The notes under the pieces were generated by a model. The model ran no database searches. It saw only the letters and a program-made list of their open reading frames with translations, and was not told the origin of the DNA. The position numbers were made by a program, and so were the translations under genes. A stretch of 64,000 nucleotides of DNA from Gordonibacter sp034932485 (GTDB taxonomy: Bacteria; Actinomycetota; Coriobacteriia; Coriobacteriales; Eggerthellaceae), in assembly GCA_034932485.1 (NCBI GenBank), contig JAYFOQ010000002.1, positions 248,001-312,000 of the forward strand, read 5' to 3'. This document shows, piece by piece, positions 15,160-23,835 of this stretch; position 1 is the first letter of the stretch; each line of letters begins with the position of its first letter.

Positions 15160-16485
15160 TTATTCTTCACCTGGTACATTCGCAGACGTAAGTCGAACCT
15201 TAAAATCGGAAAGCTTCACCGTTTGCTCCTCATGTGAGCGCATATCGCGCAGTTTAGCCTCGCCAGCAGCCAGCTCGTCAGGACCAAGAACAATTACCTT
15301 GGCCGCATCAAGTTTGTCGGCAAGTTTAAATTGGCTCTTCAAGCTGCGGTGCTGATGGTCCATCTCAACAACTAAACCTGCATCACGCGCCGTCTGCACC
15401 AGAGAAAACGCCTCGGCACGCACGGAGTCGTCTACGCAAGCTACAAAATAATCACACTGCTGCGCCCGCGGAAACTCGTAGCCTGCTGCCTCCAGGGCAA
15501 TGGCGCAGCGCTCGTAGCCCAACGCAAAACCGAAGCCAGGCGTGGGACGACCACCCACTTCTTCGGCCAATTTGTCGTAGCGACCGCCACCACCGATGGC
15601 GTTTTGACTGCCCATGCCCTCGGTCACCTGCACCTCAAATACGGTGCGCGTGTAGTAGTCTAAACCGCGCACAAGTTTCGGATCTTCTTCAAAGGACAAT
15701 CCCTCTCCCGAAAGATACTGCTTTACGGTGTCGTAGTGACCTCTACAATCGTCGCACAAGTGGTCAGTAATCTTCGGGGCACCTGCCATAACGGCCGCGC
15801 AGGCGGGATTCTTACAATCAAACGCACGTAGCGGGTTTGTTTCCGCACGGCGCTTACATTCATCACAGAGTTCTCCAGCATGGGCGTCCATGTAAGCACG
15901 CACCACATCGCGATAAGCCGGACGGCATGCATCACACCCCATCGAGTTCACCAACAAACGCGTCGACTCTACCGGAATGCCAATGGCAGCGAAGAAGCGC
16001 ATAAGCATGATAATGCTCTCGGCATCAATACTAGGGTCTTCGGCACCCAAACACTCGACGCCCACTTGATTAAACTGACGTTGACGACCCTTTTGCGGAC
16101 GCTCGGCGCGAAACATCGGACCAGCGTACATAAGCTTAGCTGGAGCCGCACCCTGCGGTACCAGATCGTGCTGCACTACAGCACGTACCACACCAGCTGT
16201 ACCCTCGGGACGCAGCGACAAGCGGCTCTTTGCCTTAATAGTACCGCCGCCCAACAGTGTTTCAAGGTTCTGCCCTGATATGGCGGTGAACATCTCTTTG
16301 GATACCACATCGGTAGCCTCGCCAATACCGCGCACGAATAAGTCGGTCTGCTCAAACAACGGTGTCTCTATCGGCATATAGCCATAACAACCAAACACCT
16401 TGGCAGCTGTCGCCTTAAAGTGCGTCCAGAACTTTGACTCGTCAGGCAGCAGGTCTTTTGTTCCTTCGGGGGCTTGCAGCGCCAT
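15160..16485 (-). CDS. hisS: Histidine--tRNA ligase
   Basis: A class II synthetase of 441 residues. It has motif 1 near PIETPLFEQTDLFVRGIGEATDVV, motif 2 in MFRAERPQKGRQRQFNQVGVECLG, the HisRS-specific LVRGLDYYTRTVFEV and GGGGRYDKL, and an anticodon-binding C-terminal domain. A stretch with paired cysteines (about residues 180-225: CDACRP, CDECKRR, CKNPACA, CDDC) is a zinc-binding-looking insertion present in some HisRS. AAAAGGAACC precedes the ATG. It charges tRNA-His. Confidence 0.96.
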   Translation of the reverse strand: MALQAPEGTKDLLPDESKFWTHFKATAAKVFGCYGYMPIETPLFEQTDLFVRGIGEATDVVSKEMFTAISGQNLETLLGGGTIKAKSRLSLRPEGTAGVVRAVVQHDLVPQGAAPAKLMYAGPMFRAERPQKGRQRQFNQVGVECLGAEDPSIDAESIIMLMRFFAAIGIPVESTRLLVNSMGCDACRPAYRDVVRAYMDAHAGELCDECKRRAETNPLRAFDCKNPACAAVMAGAPKITDHLCDDCRGHYDTVKQYLSGEGLSFEEDPKLVRGLDYYTRTVFEVQVTEGMGSQNAIGGGGRYDKLAEEVGGRPTPGFGFALGYERCAIALEAAGYEFPRAQQCDYFVACVDDSVRAEAFSLVQTARDAGLVVEMDHQHRSLKSQFKLADKLDAAKVIVLGPDELAAGEAKLRDMRSHEEQTVKLSDFKVRLTSANVPGEE

Positions 16486-16651
16486 GATGGTTCCTTTTCA
16501 TTGTCGTTTTATTACGATAAATCTCTAAGAATATTGTAACGCAGGTCTTAAAAAAGTTAACGAAAAGCGTCGAAGCGCCTTTCGTCGGAGGCAACCCAAC
16601 TGGCCCGCCTACCACCACAGGCCACTTCGACGACAGCTAGGCAAACAGAAC

Positions 16652-19447
16652 CTAACTATCCTCGAGAGAGCGTAAGACACTGGCCAAGGCATCATCAGGA
16701 CGGTACCGCAAACGCAAAGACAGCAGATTGTGCGCAACGGGAAACAATCCTGCATCCACTGCCGCAGCCGCACCATTACCCAGCATTTCAACCATGGTAT
16801 CAGTCGGAGCAATTACAACACCAGCGGCTTCCAACTCACTATCCACCGTACTTCGATCGATGGGCTCAATACCCTGCTCGTCAACGAGGCCTTTCAGCTC
16901 AGTCATAGCCTGCAACGCAACAACCGGCGACACCATGACAGACTTTAGGTAGCAGGCTGCACCCACCTGAGGCTTTCCCGCTTTCCACAGCGCATAGGCA
17001 AGCTGGTAATAAGCAATGGCGATATCGCTTTGTTGAGTTGCCACGCGAAGACACGACCCCAACACCGCTATAGCGTTTTCCATATCTCCTACCAGCATAT
17101 AGGCGCGACCAAGCTGTCGGTAGCCTGCCGCTGTAGCCGGAGCCAATTCGACAGCGCGCTGCCCGTAGCGCAACGCATCATCAATATGATTAAAGGAACG
17201 CTCAAACAAGCTAACAATTTCTAAATGGCACAAGTAGAACGAATCCGACGCCAACAGTACCTGTTTTCCAGCATCGGCAGCAGCACGCGCCTCGAGCGTG
17301 GACGCAGAGGAAACCAAAGAGGACGAACCGAGGTCGGCGTGTCTGTTTTGGCGAACCTCTTGACGCGCTCTCTCATAAAGCACGCGCGACGCATACGAAT
17401 CAAACGAACGATACACCGTGGTCGCACCATCCACAAACCCATCAAGCGCCGCCGCTTCGGCAACAGCATCCATAAGCACGCCAACCGCTTCCTGCGGGTC
17501 GGTTTGTGCAAGCGTGCGAGCACGGATAAGTGCCGCAAGACAGCGATCCTCGCCAATAAAGCAGCTTACCACAGCGTTTTGATCGCCCATATCGAGCGAT
17601 CCTTCAGCCAGCGCTGCCATCAGGCGCGTATAGGCAGCGGTAGCTGAGTCATCCATGCTTCCTTGCGCCACCTCTTGCTCTTCGCGCACCACCCGAATGG
17701 CCTCGGTTGCTGTTTCCACGCCGCGAATACGCTCAGCCAATATTTCACCTAAGTGGCGCCGGTGTCCATCGGCCACAATACGCAAACTCCGCGCCTGATC
17801 AACTCCGAGCGCAGCGCTTGCCGCTTCAGTCAGTAACGCGTCTTCCGTTTCGGGAAGAGCTTGTCGAATTTTTGTCGACCGAAGCGCGTTAATTAACACG
17901 AAGGGGTCCGCATCGGGCAGATCGAATAATGCGCCGCACGACACTAATAACGCCCCCGGATCACCCTCCAGTGCCGCACGAAACCCGCCAAATACCTCAT
18001 AGTCGCGGCGCGTTAACGTCACTTGAAAATAAGCAGGATTCGTGCCGGTCGGAGGAAACTCTCCGTTCGACATACCTTCTACTACCTCATTGTTTTCTTT
18101 CTGAATCTCCGCTTTGGAAGCATGCCCCAATGGTCGCGCAGACACATCAACCCTCTGTACCGAAGGCGAGACGTTCAAGGCTGCAGTTGCGAGGACCAAC
18201 GCGAGACGCATGGCATAACGACGCGCCTGCGCATCGCTCTCCGCAGAAGAAACAGTGGCCCACTCAGTTTCCCTTGAGACATCAGGTACACACAACTGAG
18301 GCATAAGTGAAGCATCAGGCACGGTCAGCGCAAAGGCAACAAGACCTTCTTCTACATCCTCGCGAAAAACAACCTCAACGCGCAACGGCAGCCTGAGTCG
18401 CTCGATTGTGGCAGCAATACGGCTTCGAACCTCCCACTCTCCGCCGGCAATGCCCGTGGGCGCGGTTCCTGGTGGGTCAAAAGACAAGGTTTGCGCACCT
18501 GCCCTTTCCATCAAGTACGCATCCCAGCGAATACAATCCGCATCGCTCGCCACCGAAGCCCGCTCGCCGAACGCTTCCTCAAGAAGTAAAAAGCGGTTAA
18601 GAGCGCCTTCAAGCGCCCATATAGCACGAGGCTCGAGGGAGGCTTCCGTGTTCTCACGCAACACGTAAAAGGTATTGGCGTAACGAGCGGTGCGCACCAG
18701 ACGAAGGGCATCGTCGGGCACGGCAGGAGCAGCCAGAGTATGCAACCCCGCATCCTCAAGCCAGCGCACAAGGCAACGGGCAAGTGCAGGAGGGTTCACA
18801 ACGGGATCTGCCTCAACGCGCCGCACGGCATCACCAATACTGCGCAAACCTTGCAATAGATGTTCGTGGCGTAGACAATCGTGAATAAACCCGATGCCAC
18901 GTGTTGGCGTCTCCACTCCGCTGAGTTCTGGTCTCAACACAAACGCAAAATAGGCACGAGCAAGCGCATCGTCATAAGAGAGATCTGCACCATAAGGTCC
19001 GAAATCGAACCACGAATCCAAGAACCCATAGCGGCCCCGCGTGCATACATACTGAGCCACCTCACGCATACTGCCACCCGCCGCCTGCACACGCACATAA
19101 CCACGCTGCTCAGATTGCGTTTTCTGGTCTGAAAGATACGCAAAATCAAGATCGGGCATACGGGCAGGCGGAAAAGCAAGCGGTTCATCTGTGGTGAACA
19201 CACGAGCAAAGCGATCAACGTAAGCGATTATGCGAAACTCGCGCTTCGCAACGAATTCCACTAGATAGCGATCATTCTTGGTAGGCGACACACACGCACC
19301 GGATATCCATCCATAAGACCGCGAAGAAGTGGGTTTCTCCAAACTCGTTGGTGGGACCGCATCGGGAAGTATGCGTCGCGAAGAACCGAGCAGCGACGCC
19401 CTCACCGATACCGTATATGTCTTTGCCCGCTGGTCAACCTGCTGCAC
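16652..19447 (-). CDS. Large uncharacterised protein with C-terminal TPR repeats
   Basis: I do not recognise this 931-residue protein. No signal peptide or transmembrane segment is evident. The first two thirds show no known motif. The C-terminal part contains tetratricopeptide-like pairs (HIDDALRYGQRAVELAPATA, AAGYRQLGRAYMLVGDMENA, IAYYQLAYALWKAGKPQVGA), which usually mediate protein contacts. I chose the GTG at 19447 because AAAGGAG lies six bases upstream; the frame is open to 19462. It lies upstream of hisS on the same strand with 166 bases between. Composition matches its neighbours, so it is probably an old lineage gene. Confidence 0.7.
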   Translation of the reverse strand: MQQVDQRAKTYTVSVRASLLGSSRRILPDAVPPTSLEKPTSSRSYGWISGACVSPTKNDRYLVEFVAKREFRIIAYVDRFARVFTTDEPLAFPPARMPDLDFAYLSDQKTQSEQRGYVRVQAAGGSMREVAQYVCTRGRYGFLDSWFDFGPYGADLSYDDALARAYFAFVLRPELSGVETPTRGIGFIHDCLRHEHLLQGLRSIGDAVRRVEADPVVNPPALARCLVRWLEDAGLHTLAAPAVPDDALRLVRTARYANTFYVLRENTEASLEPRAIWALEGALNRFLLLEEAFGERASVASDADCIRWDAYLMERAGAQTLSFDPPGTAPTGIAGGEWEVRSRIAATIERLRLPLRVEVVFREDVEEGLVAFALTVPDASLMPQLCVPDVSRETEWATVSSAESDAQARRYAMRLALVLATAALNVSPSVQRVDVSARPLGHASKAEIQKENNEVVEGMSNGEFPPTGTNPAYFQVTLTRRDYEVFGGFRAALEGDPGALLVSCGALFDLPDADPFVLINALRSTKIRQALPETEDALLTEAASAALGVDQARSLRIVADGHRRHLGEILAERIRGVETATEAIRVVREEQEVAQGSMDDSATAAYTRLMAALAEGSLDMGDQNAVVSCFIGEDRCLAALIRARTLAQTDPQEAVGVLMDAVAEAAALDGFVDGATTVYRSFDSYASRVLYERARQEVRQNRHADLGSSSLVSSASTLEARAAADAGKQVLLASDSFYLCHLEIVSLFERSFNHIDDALRYGQRAVELAPATAAGYRQLGRAYMLVGDMENAIAVLGSCLRVATQQSDIAIAYYQLAYALWKAGKPQVGAACYLKSVMVSPVVALQAMTELKGLVDEQGIEPIDRSTVDSELEAAGVVIAPTDTMVEMLGNGAAAAVDAGLFPVAHNLLSLRLRYRPDDALASVLRSLEDS

Positions 19448-19522
19448 TCTTGCTCCTTTCACACCCCAGGCAGCATAGCATGAGGCCCCTCATCTTGCAG
19501 GAACAACGCCACGACCGCGGTC

Positions 19523-19571
19523 AAAAAAAGACACGTCTCACGATGCAATCAAGGCAATCGAAAGACGTGTC
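19523..19571 (-). terminator. Terminator of the NifX-like gene
   Basis: On the minus strand GACACGTCT ... AGACGTGTC is followed by seven T residues. The stem is 9 bp with a 27-base loop. Confidence 0.7.
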
Positions 19572-19617
19572 ATTGAGAGGGGCTCCTCGGGGGGACTACT
19601 CCTGAGCAGCAACGTTC

Positions 19618-19998
19618 CTAGTGATGGTGGTTGCAGGCGTTATCTGCACTCATAACCGGCACCTTGCCCGCAGCTACCAGCTTGGCTATTTCACCCACGT
19701 TCGATGTTTGGTTCTCAAAATACACCGTAATGCCCGCCTGATTGAATCCCATAAGCGGGCGCATACCCATGCCAGCAGCAACAATAGCGTCAACTCCCGC
19801 ATCGGCGAGCAAACCTACCGGGCGCAGACAGCCACCTTCCTCATGCGGTGGATTGGCTAGCTCAGACGAGCCCTGAACCTCGCCATCTACAATGTTCACG
19901 ATGGTAAAACAGTCGGCATGACCAAAGTGACCCGAACGCTCTGACGTCAGATCGGCCGCACCCATTGTTGGCACCGCAAGCTTCAGTGTTTCTCCCAT
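19618..19998 (-). CDS. NifX/NifB-type dinitrogenase iron-molybdenum cofactor family protein
   Basis: A 126-residue protein of the NifX/NafY/C-terminal NifB fold. It shows the typical SGHFGHADCFTIVNI segment, GGCLRPVGLLADAGVDAIVAAGMGMRPL, and a histidine tail NACNHHH. Relatives bind iron-molybdenum or iron-sulfur cluster precursors. No nitrogenase genes are visible, as is common for these stand-alone proteins in anaerobes. AAGGA precedes the ATG at 19998. A PadR regulator lies 63 bases upstream on the same strand, likely co-transcribed. Confidence 0.88.
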   Translation of the reverse strand: MGETLKLAVPTMGAADLTSERSGHFGHADCFTIVNIVDGEVQGSSELANPPHEEGGCLRPVGLLADAGVDAIVAAGMGMRPLMGFNQAGITVYFENQTSNVGEIAKLVAAGKVPVMSADNACNHHH

Positions 19999-20061
19999 GA
20001 TAATCCTTCTTTCCTCGAAACATCCCATTCCGATATCGTGAGCCAAGATTACTTGGTAAAG

Positions 20062-20472
20062 CTACGTATCTTTTCGACCTGCCTTCGCAAGCCCACCATC
20101 CAGCAAACCCACAAGCAGCTCGTCAAGCCGCTGACGCACTCTTAACGCATCAAGCCACTGTTCGGCAAGCTCCATGCCCTGCTCTGTCAATTCGTATTCA
20201 CGCCGACGAGGACCCGTACCCTCTTCGCACCAACGAGAAGTTACAGCACCTTCATCTTCAAGCCGGCGCAACGAACGATACAAACCGCCCACGTCTACAT
20301 CAACTTCTCCCTCGGTCATATCGAGGATAGTGCGGCGCATGTCGTAGCCGTAGCCGTCTGCATACAACAAGGCTGCCAACGCAGCCGGCTCCACCAACGC
20401 TCCGCCACCTCCACCACGACGTCGACAGCAAGGTTGTCGCTGCGAGCCTTCCGCGCAATCACCTCGCGGCAT
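20062..20472 (-). CDS. PadR family transcriptional regulator with cysteine-rich N terminus
   Basis: A 136-residue winged-helix repressor. PAALAALLYADGYGYDMRRT, DVDVGGLYRSLRRLEDEGAV and GPRRREYELTEQGMELA follow the PadR pattern. Ahead of the domain is a short extension with three cysteines and a run of five glycines (CCRRRGGGGGALVEP), which could bind a metal or cluster. The ATG at 20472 follows AAAGGGGTGG. Two AT-rich palindromes upstream (20525-20543, 20559-20573) are likely operators. It probably controls itself and the downstream NifX-like gene. Confidence 0.88.
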   Translation of the reverse strand: MPRGDCAEGSQRQPCCRRRGGGGGALVEPAALAALLYADGYGYDMRRTILDMTEGEVDVDVGGLYRSLRRLEDEGAVTSRWCEEGTGPRRREYELTEQGMELAEQWLDALRVRQRLDELLVGLLDGGLAKAGRKDT

Positions 20473-20524
20473 AGACACCACCCCTTTCCTTCTTCTTTGC
20501 CTTCGAGTATCCGTCTTTGGCATC

Positions 20525-20543
20525 TATATGACATAAACATATA
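20525..20543 (-). promoter_or_regulatory. Possible PadR operator, gene-proximal
   Basis: TATATG-N7-CATATA, an inverted repeat 53 bases upstream of the padR start. Confidence 0.5.
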
Positions 20544-20558
20544 TACTCCCCCAACGTC

Positions 20559-20573
20559 TATGTTGTCAACATA
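20559..20573 (-). promoter_or_regulatory. Possible PadR operator, distal
   Basis: TATGTTG-T-CAACATA, a perfect 7-bp inverted repeat in the promoter region of padR. PadR proteins usually bind ATGT-ACAT type palindromes. Confidence 0.55.
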
Positions 20574-20640
20574 TATCTTATAAACGGCAGCATACTCCCG
20601 TTGAAGTTGAGGAATAAGCCGAAAAGGATACTCAGCTCAC

Positions 20641-20674
20641 AAAAAAGTACGGACGCCCTTATGGGGCGCCCGTA
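20641..20674 (-). terminator. Terminator of pth
   Basis: On the minus strand TACGGGCGCCC / GGGCGTCCGTA with a 5-base loop, then CTTTTTT. It lies 24 bases past the pth stop. Confidence 0.85.
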
Positions 20675-20697
20675 TAAAATAACAGGAAACGGTTTTC

Positions 20698-21255
20698 CTA
20701 GTTGAACGCCTGTTGCGTCTTCTCTAGTCCCACTTGCACCAAAGATAAAGCCGCTTGGGCCCCACGGTCGACAGCATAGGCAAAATCGTCAGCAGCCTCT
20801 TTCTTGGGAAGAGACAGCACGTAGTCAGCCACATTCATACGTCCCGGCGGACGACCAATACCCACGCGCACTCGCAACCAATCGCGCGTACCCAGCTTAT
20901 CGCAGATAGAACGCAGGCCATTATGGCCAGCATGCCCTCCGCCTAACTTTGCGCGCACCGTTCCCGGATCAATATCCAATTCATCATGAATAACAATCAG
21001 ATGCTCCGCATCCACCCCATAAGCATTCATGAGTTGCTTCACCGGCCCACCCGACGTATTCATGAAGCTTTGCGGCTTTGCCAGAATTATGTCTTGGTCG
21101 CGATATACACCCTTGGTAGTAAGTGCGCCGCATTCTGTTTTCCAGTAGCGAGCACCCATTTCCTCGGCGATGGCATCCACCGCATCGAACCCAGCGTTAT
21201 GCCGCGTATGCGCATAGTCCTCGCCCGGATTTCCCAGACCCACAATTAAATACAT
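20698..21255 (-). CDS. pth: Peptidyl-tRNA hydrolase
   Basis: A Pth of 185 residues, normal length. It opens YLIVGLGNPGEDYAHTRHNAGFDAVD with the catalytic His of TRHNAGF, has KPQSFMNTSGGPVKQL, and HDELDIDPGTVRAKLGGGHAGHNGLRSI with the conserved Asp and second His region. It frees tRNA from peptidyl-tRNAs dropped by ribosomes. It is the last gene of glmU-prs-pth, only six bases after prs, a common bacterial arrangement. Confidence 0.97.
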   Translation of the reverse strand: MYLIVGLGNPGEDYAHTRHNAGFDAVDAIAEEMGARYWKTECGALTTKGVYRDQDIILAKPQSFMNTSGGPVKQLMNAYGVDAEHLIVIHDELDIDPGTVRAKLGGGHAGHNGLRSICDKLGTRDWLRVRVGIGRPPGRMNVADYVLSLPKKEAADDFAYAVDRGAQAALSLVQVGLEKTQQAFN

Positions 21256-21261
21256 TGCAAC

Positions 21262-22227
21262 CTATTCGAAAAGCGACGCAACGCTACCGTTGCTGTATAC
21301 ATTATTGATGGTCTGCGCAAACAGCGGACCCACCGACAGCACTTTCACCTTGCCAGTTTGACGAGAAAGCGGCACCGGCACCGTGTTTGTAACCACTACT
21401 TCCTCAATGGACGAGTTTTCGATACGCTCATACGCTGGACCGCTGAACAACCCATGGGTAGCGCAGGCGTATACTTGCGAGGCACCCTTGGCCTTCAGAG
21501 TAGAAGCGGCCGCAACAAGCGAACCAGCAGTGTCAATCATGTCGTCGTTCAGGATACAAATCTTATCCGTCACATCGCCGATAAGCGCGGTAATCTCAGC
21601 TTGATTATGCTTCGGACGATCCTTGTGCATAATGGCAATATCGCAATCAAGCAGGGTGGAGAACTTCTTTGCGGCCTTGGCGCGACCAACATCGGGAGAC
21701 ACCACACACAGCTTATCTTTATCCAACCCCATACTCTTAAAATAGTCCACGAAAATGGGCATAGCGGTCATATGGTTCACCGGCAGATCAAAAAATCCCT
21801 GAATAGCATCTTGGTGTAAGTCGATAGTAATGACGTTATCCACCCCCGATGCAGCCAGCAAGTCCGCCACCAGCTTAGCAGTAATGGGCTCGCGCGGTGC
21901 AGCTTTGCGATCCTGACGCGCATAACCATAATGAGCAACAACCGCCGATACAGAACGAGCGGAAGCTCGCTTCGCAGCATCCGTCATAATAAGCAGTTCC
22001 ATAAGCGCATCATTTACGTCAAAGCCCTCGACGCCGCACACAGATTGAACCAAGAACACGTCGGCACCCCGAACGCTTTCCTGATAACGCGCATATATCT
22101 CGCCGTTTGCAAACTTCTCAAGTTTGACATTGCCCAGCGAGACGTTCAAATCTTTCGCAATCTCGTCGGCGAGCTCGGGGTTAGCCGATCCCGAGAACAA
22201 GGCCATACTCTTCTGCACTTCCGTCAT
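21262..22227 (-). CDS. prs: Ribose-phosphate pyrophosphokinase (PRPP synthetase)
   Basis: Class I PRPP synthetase (321 residues) that makes PRPP from ribose 5-phosphate and ATP for nucleotides, His and Trp. It has the N-terminal LFSGSANPELADEIAKDLNV, the ARQDRKAAPREPITAKLVADLL loop, the ITIDLHQDAIQGFFDLPVNH metal-binding segment and the PRPP-binding ILNDDMIDTAGSLVAAA. The ATG at 22227 follows AAGGAG; the frame stays open to 22326, but that extension has no family counterpart. Confidence 0.96.
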   Translation of the reverse strand: MTEVQKSMALFSGSANPELADEIAKDLNVSLGNVKLEKFANGEIYARYQESVRGADVFLVQSVCGVEGFDVNDALMELLIMTDAAKRASARSVSAVVAHYGYARQDRKAAPREPITAKLVADLLAASGVDNVITIDLHQDAIQGFFDLPVNHMTAMPIFVDYFKSMGLDKDKLCVVSPDVGRAKAAKKFSTLLDCDIAIMHKDRPKHNQAEITALIGDVTDKICILNDDMIDTAGSLVAAASTLKAKGASQVYACATHGLFSGPAYERIENSSIEEVVVTNTVPVPLSRQTGKVKVLSVGPLFAQTINNVYSNGSVASLFE

Positions 22228-22396
22228 GTTGCGTGCTCCTTCACGTCGCCGCCCGCTTGCATCGCCACATCCTTTTAGGCGTGGCTCGTTATTCCTATTG
22301 TATCCGCAGGCAAAGCACTCGACCAAGGAAAACTCGCTTTTTCTTTGAGTTCCTTATTATGCCGCCCGCTCTTGCGCCTACCACTTACGATATTGA

Positions 22397-23773
22397 TTAC
22401 TCCTGCGCCTGACGCGCACGCTTTTTTGATGCCCAACCAGCAACCTCATACTGTTCAGCGCGCGCCGAAGCCAGTGCGTCGACTGCTACATCCTTGGTGA
22501 TGGTTGAGCCTGCTGCCACAATGGAACCCGCTCCGATGCTTACCGGTGCCACCATCATGGTGTCGCTCCCAATGAACGCACCGTCACCAATGACAGTAGC
22601 AAACTTATGCTTACCATCGTAGTTACAAGTAATAGAACCTGCTCCAATATTCACGCCCTCACCAATGGTAGCATCACCGATATAGCTGAGGTGTGGCACC
22701 TTCGAGCCCTTACCCACCGTAGATTTCTTAATCTCCACATGCGTACCCGCTTTTGCACCTTCACACAGATGCGCTCCGGGGCGAAGGTAAGCCCGGGGGC
22801 CGCAGCTAGCGTCGTCATCCAACACTGCCTCAATCGCTACCGTTTCATCAACCACGCAACCACGGCCAACTATCGTGTTCGTCAAACGCGAATTGGGACC
22901 AATAATGCTGTCTTCTCCCACGCGCGTCATTCCCCAAAGAAACGTTTGGGGCAACAACTCCACATCCTGATCAATTACTACGTCAGGACCAATCCACACC
23001 TGACTAGGATCAGTCATAGTCACACCAGCAACCAGGTGTGAGTGATTAATACGACGCTGGGCAAACTTTGTCGCCTCAGCCAACTGCAAACGCGAGTTCA
23101 CGCCCAAGCACTCAGCCACCTCATCTGAAGGCAACGCCAGCACAGGACGCCCAGCGGCACGGCAAATAGCCAACACGTCAGTGAGGTAAAACTCACCCTG
23201 AGCGTTATTGTCATCTACTTTACTCAGCGCATCAAACAGCGCATGAGCATCGAAGCAATAGAAGCCAGAATTACACTCGGTAAGAGCAGCCTCTTCTTGC
23301 GTGGCATCTTTCTGCTCTACGATGCGCGCCACCTGGCCCCGGTCATCACGCACGATACGCCCATAGCCAAACGGATCATCCATATCCATGGTAAGCACAA
23401 CCACCGCAGCATCGGACTGTTCGCGCGTTTCGATCAAGCGGGAAATCGTATTCGACGTAATCAGGGGGCAATCACCCGAAAGCACCACCAACGAACCATC
23501 AAAGTCAGCCAAGGTATCTTTGCACACTGCCACCGCATCAGCGGTACCACGCCGCTCGGGCTGTTCAACAACGACCGTGTCGGCTACCAAGGGCTCAACT
23601 TGCTCCCGTTCGTGGCCCACTACCGACACGACTCGCTCCACACCTGCAGCATGAGCCGCATCCACCACCCAGCGTACGAGCGGCTTGCCCAGCACCTCAT
23701 GAGCAACCTTAGGCTTCTTGGACTTCATACGGGTTCCCGCACCCGCAGCTAAAACGATAGCAGCAGCTTTCAT
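22397..23773 (-). CDS. glmU: Bifunctional UDP-GlcNAc pyrophosphorylase / glucosamine-1-phosphate acetyltransferase
   Basis: 458 residues. The uridylyltransferase half starts AAAIVLAAGAGTRMKSKKPKVAHEVLGKPLV, the classic GlmU opening. The second half is a left-handed beta helix of hexapeptide repeats with the acetyltransferase segment HVEIKKSTVGKGSKVPHLSYIGDA and NIGAGSITCNYDGKHKFATVIGD. It makes UDP-GlcNAc for peptidoglycan. Followed by prs and pth on the same strand; 169 bases separate it from prs. Confidence 0.97.
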   Translation of the reverse strand: MKAAAIVLAAGAGTRMKSKKPKVAHEVLGKPLVRWVVDAAHAAGVERVVSVVGHEREQVEPLVADTVVVEQPERRGTADAVAVCKDTLADFDGSLVVLSGDCPLITSNTISRLIETREQSDAAVVVLTMDMDDPFGYGRIVRDDRGQVARIVEQKDATQEEAALTECNSGFYCFDAHALFDALSKVDDNNAQGEFYLTDVLAICRAAGRPVLALPSDEVAECLGVNSRLQLAEATKFAQRRINHSHLVAGVTMTDPSQVWIGPDVVIDQDVELLPQTFLWGMTRVGEDSIIGPNSRLTNTIVGRGCVVDETVAIEAVLDDDASCGPRAYLRPGAHLCEGAKAGTHVEIKKSTVGKGSKVPHLSYIGDATIGEGVNIGAGSITCNYDGKHKFATVIGDGAFIGSDTMMVAPVSIGAGSIVAAGSTITKDVAVDALASARAEQYEVAGWASKKRARQAQE

Positions 23774-23835
23774 AACACCCTTTCTAATTCAAAACCTGTG
23801 GTGTAATCATCCATAAACCTATGACACGGCGACAA

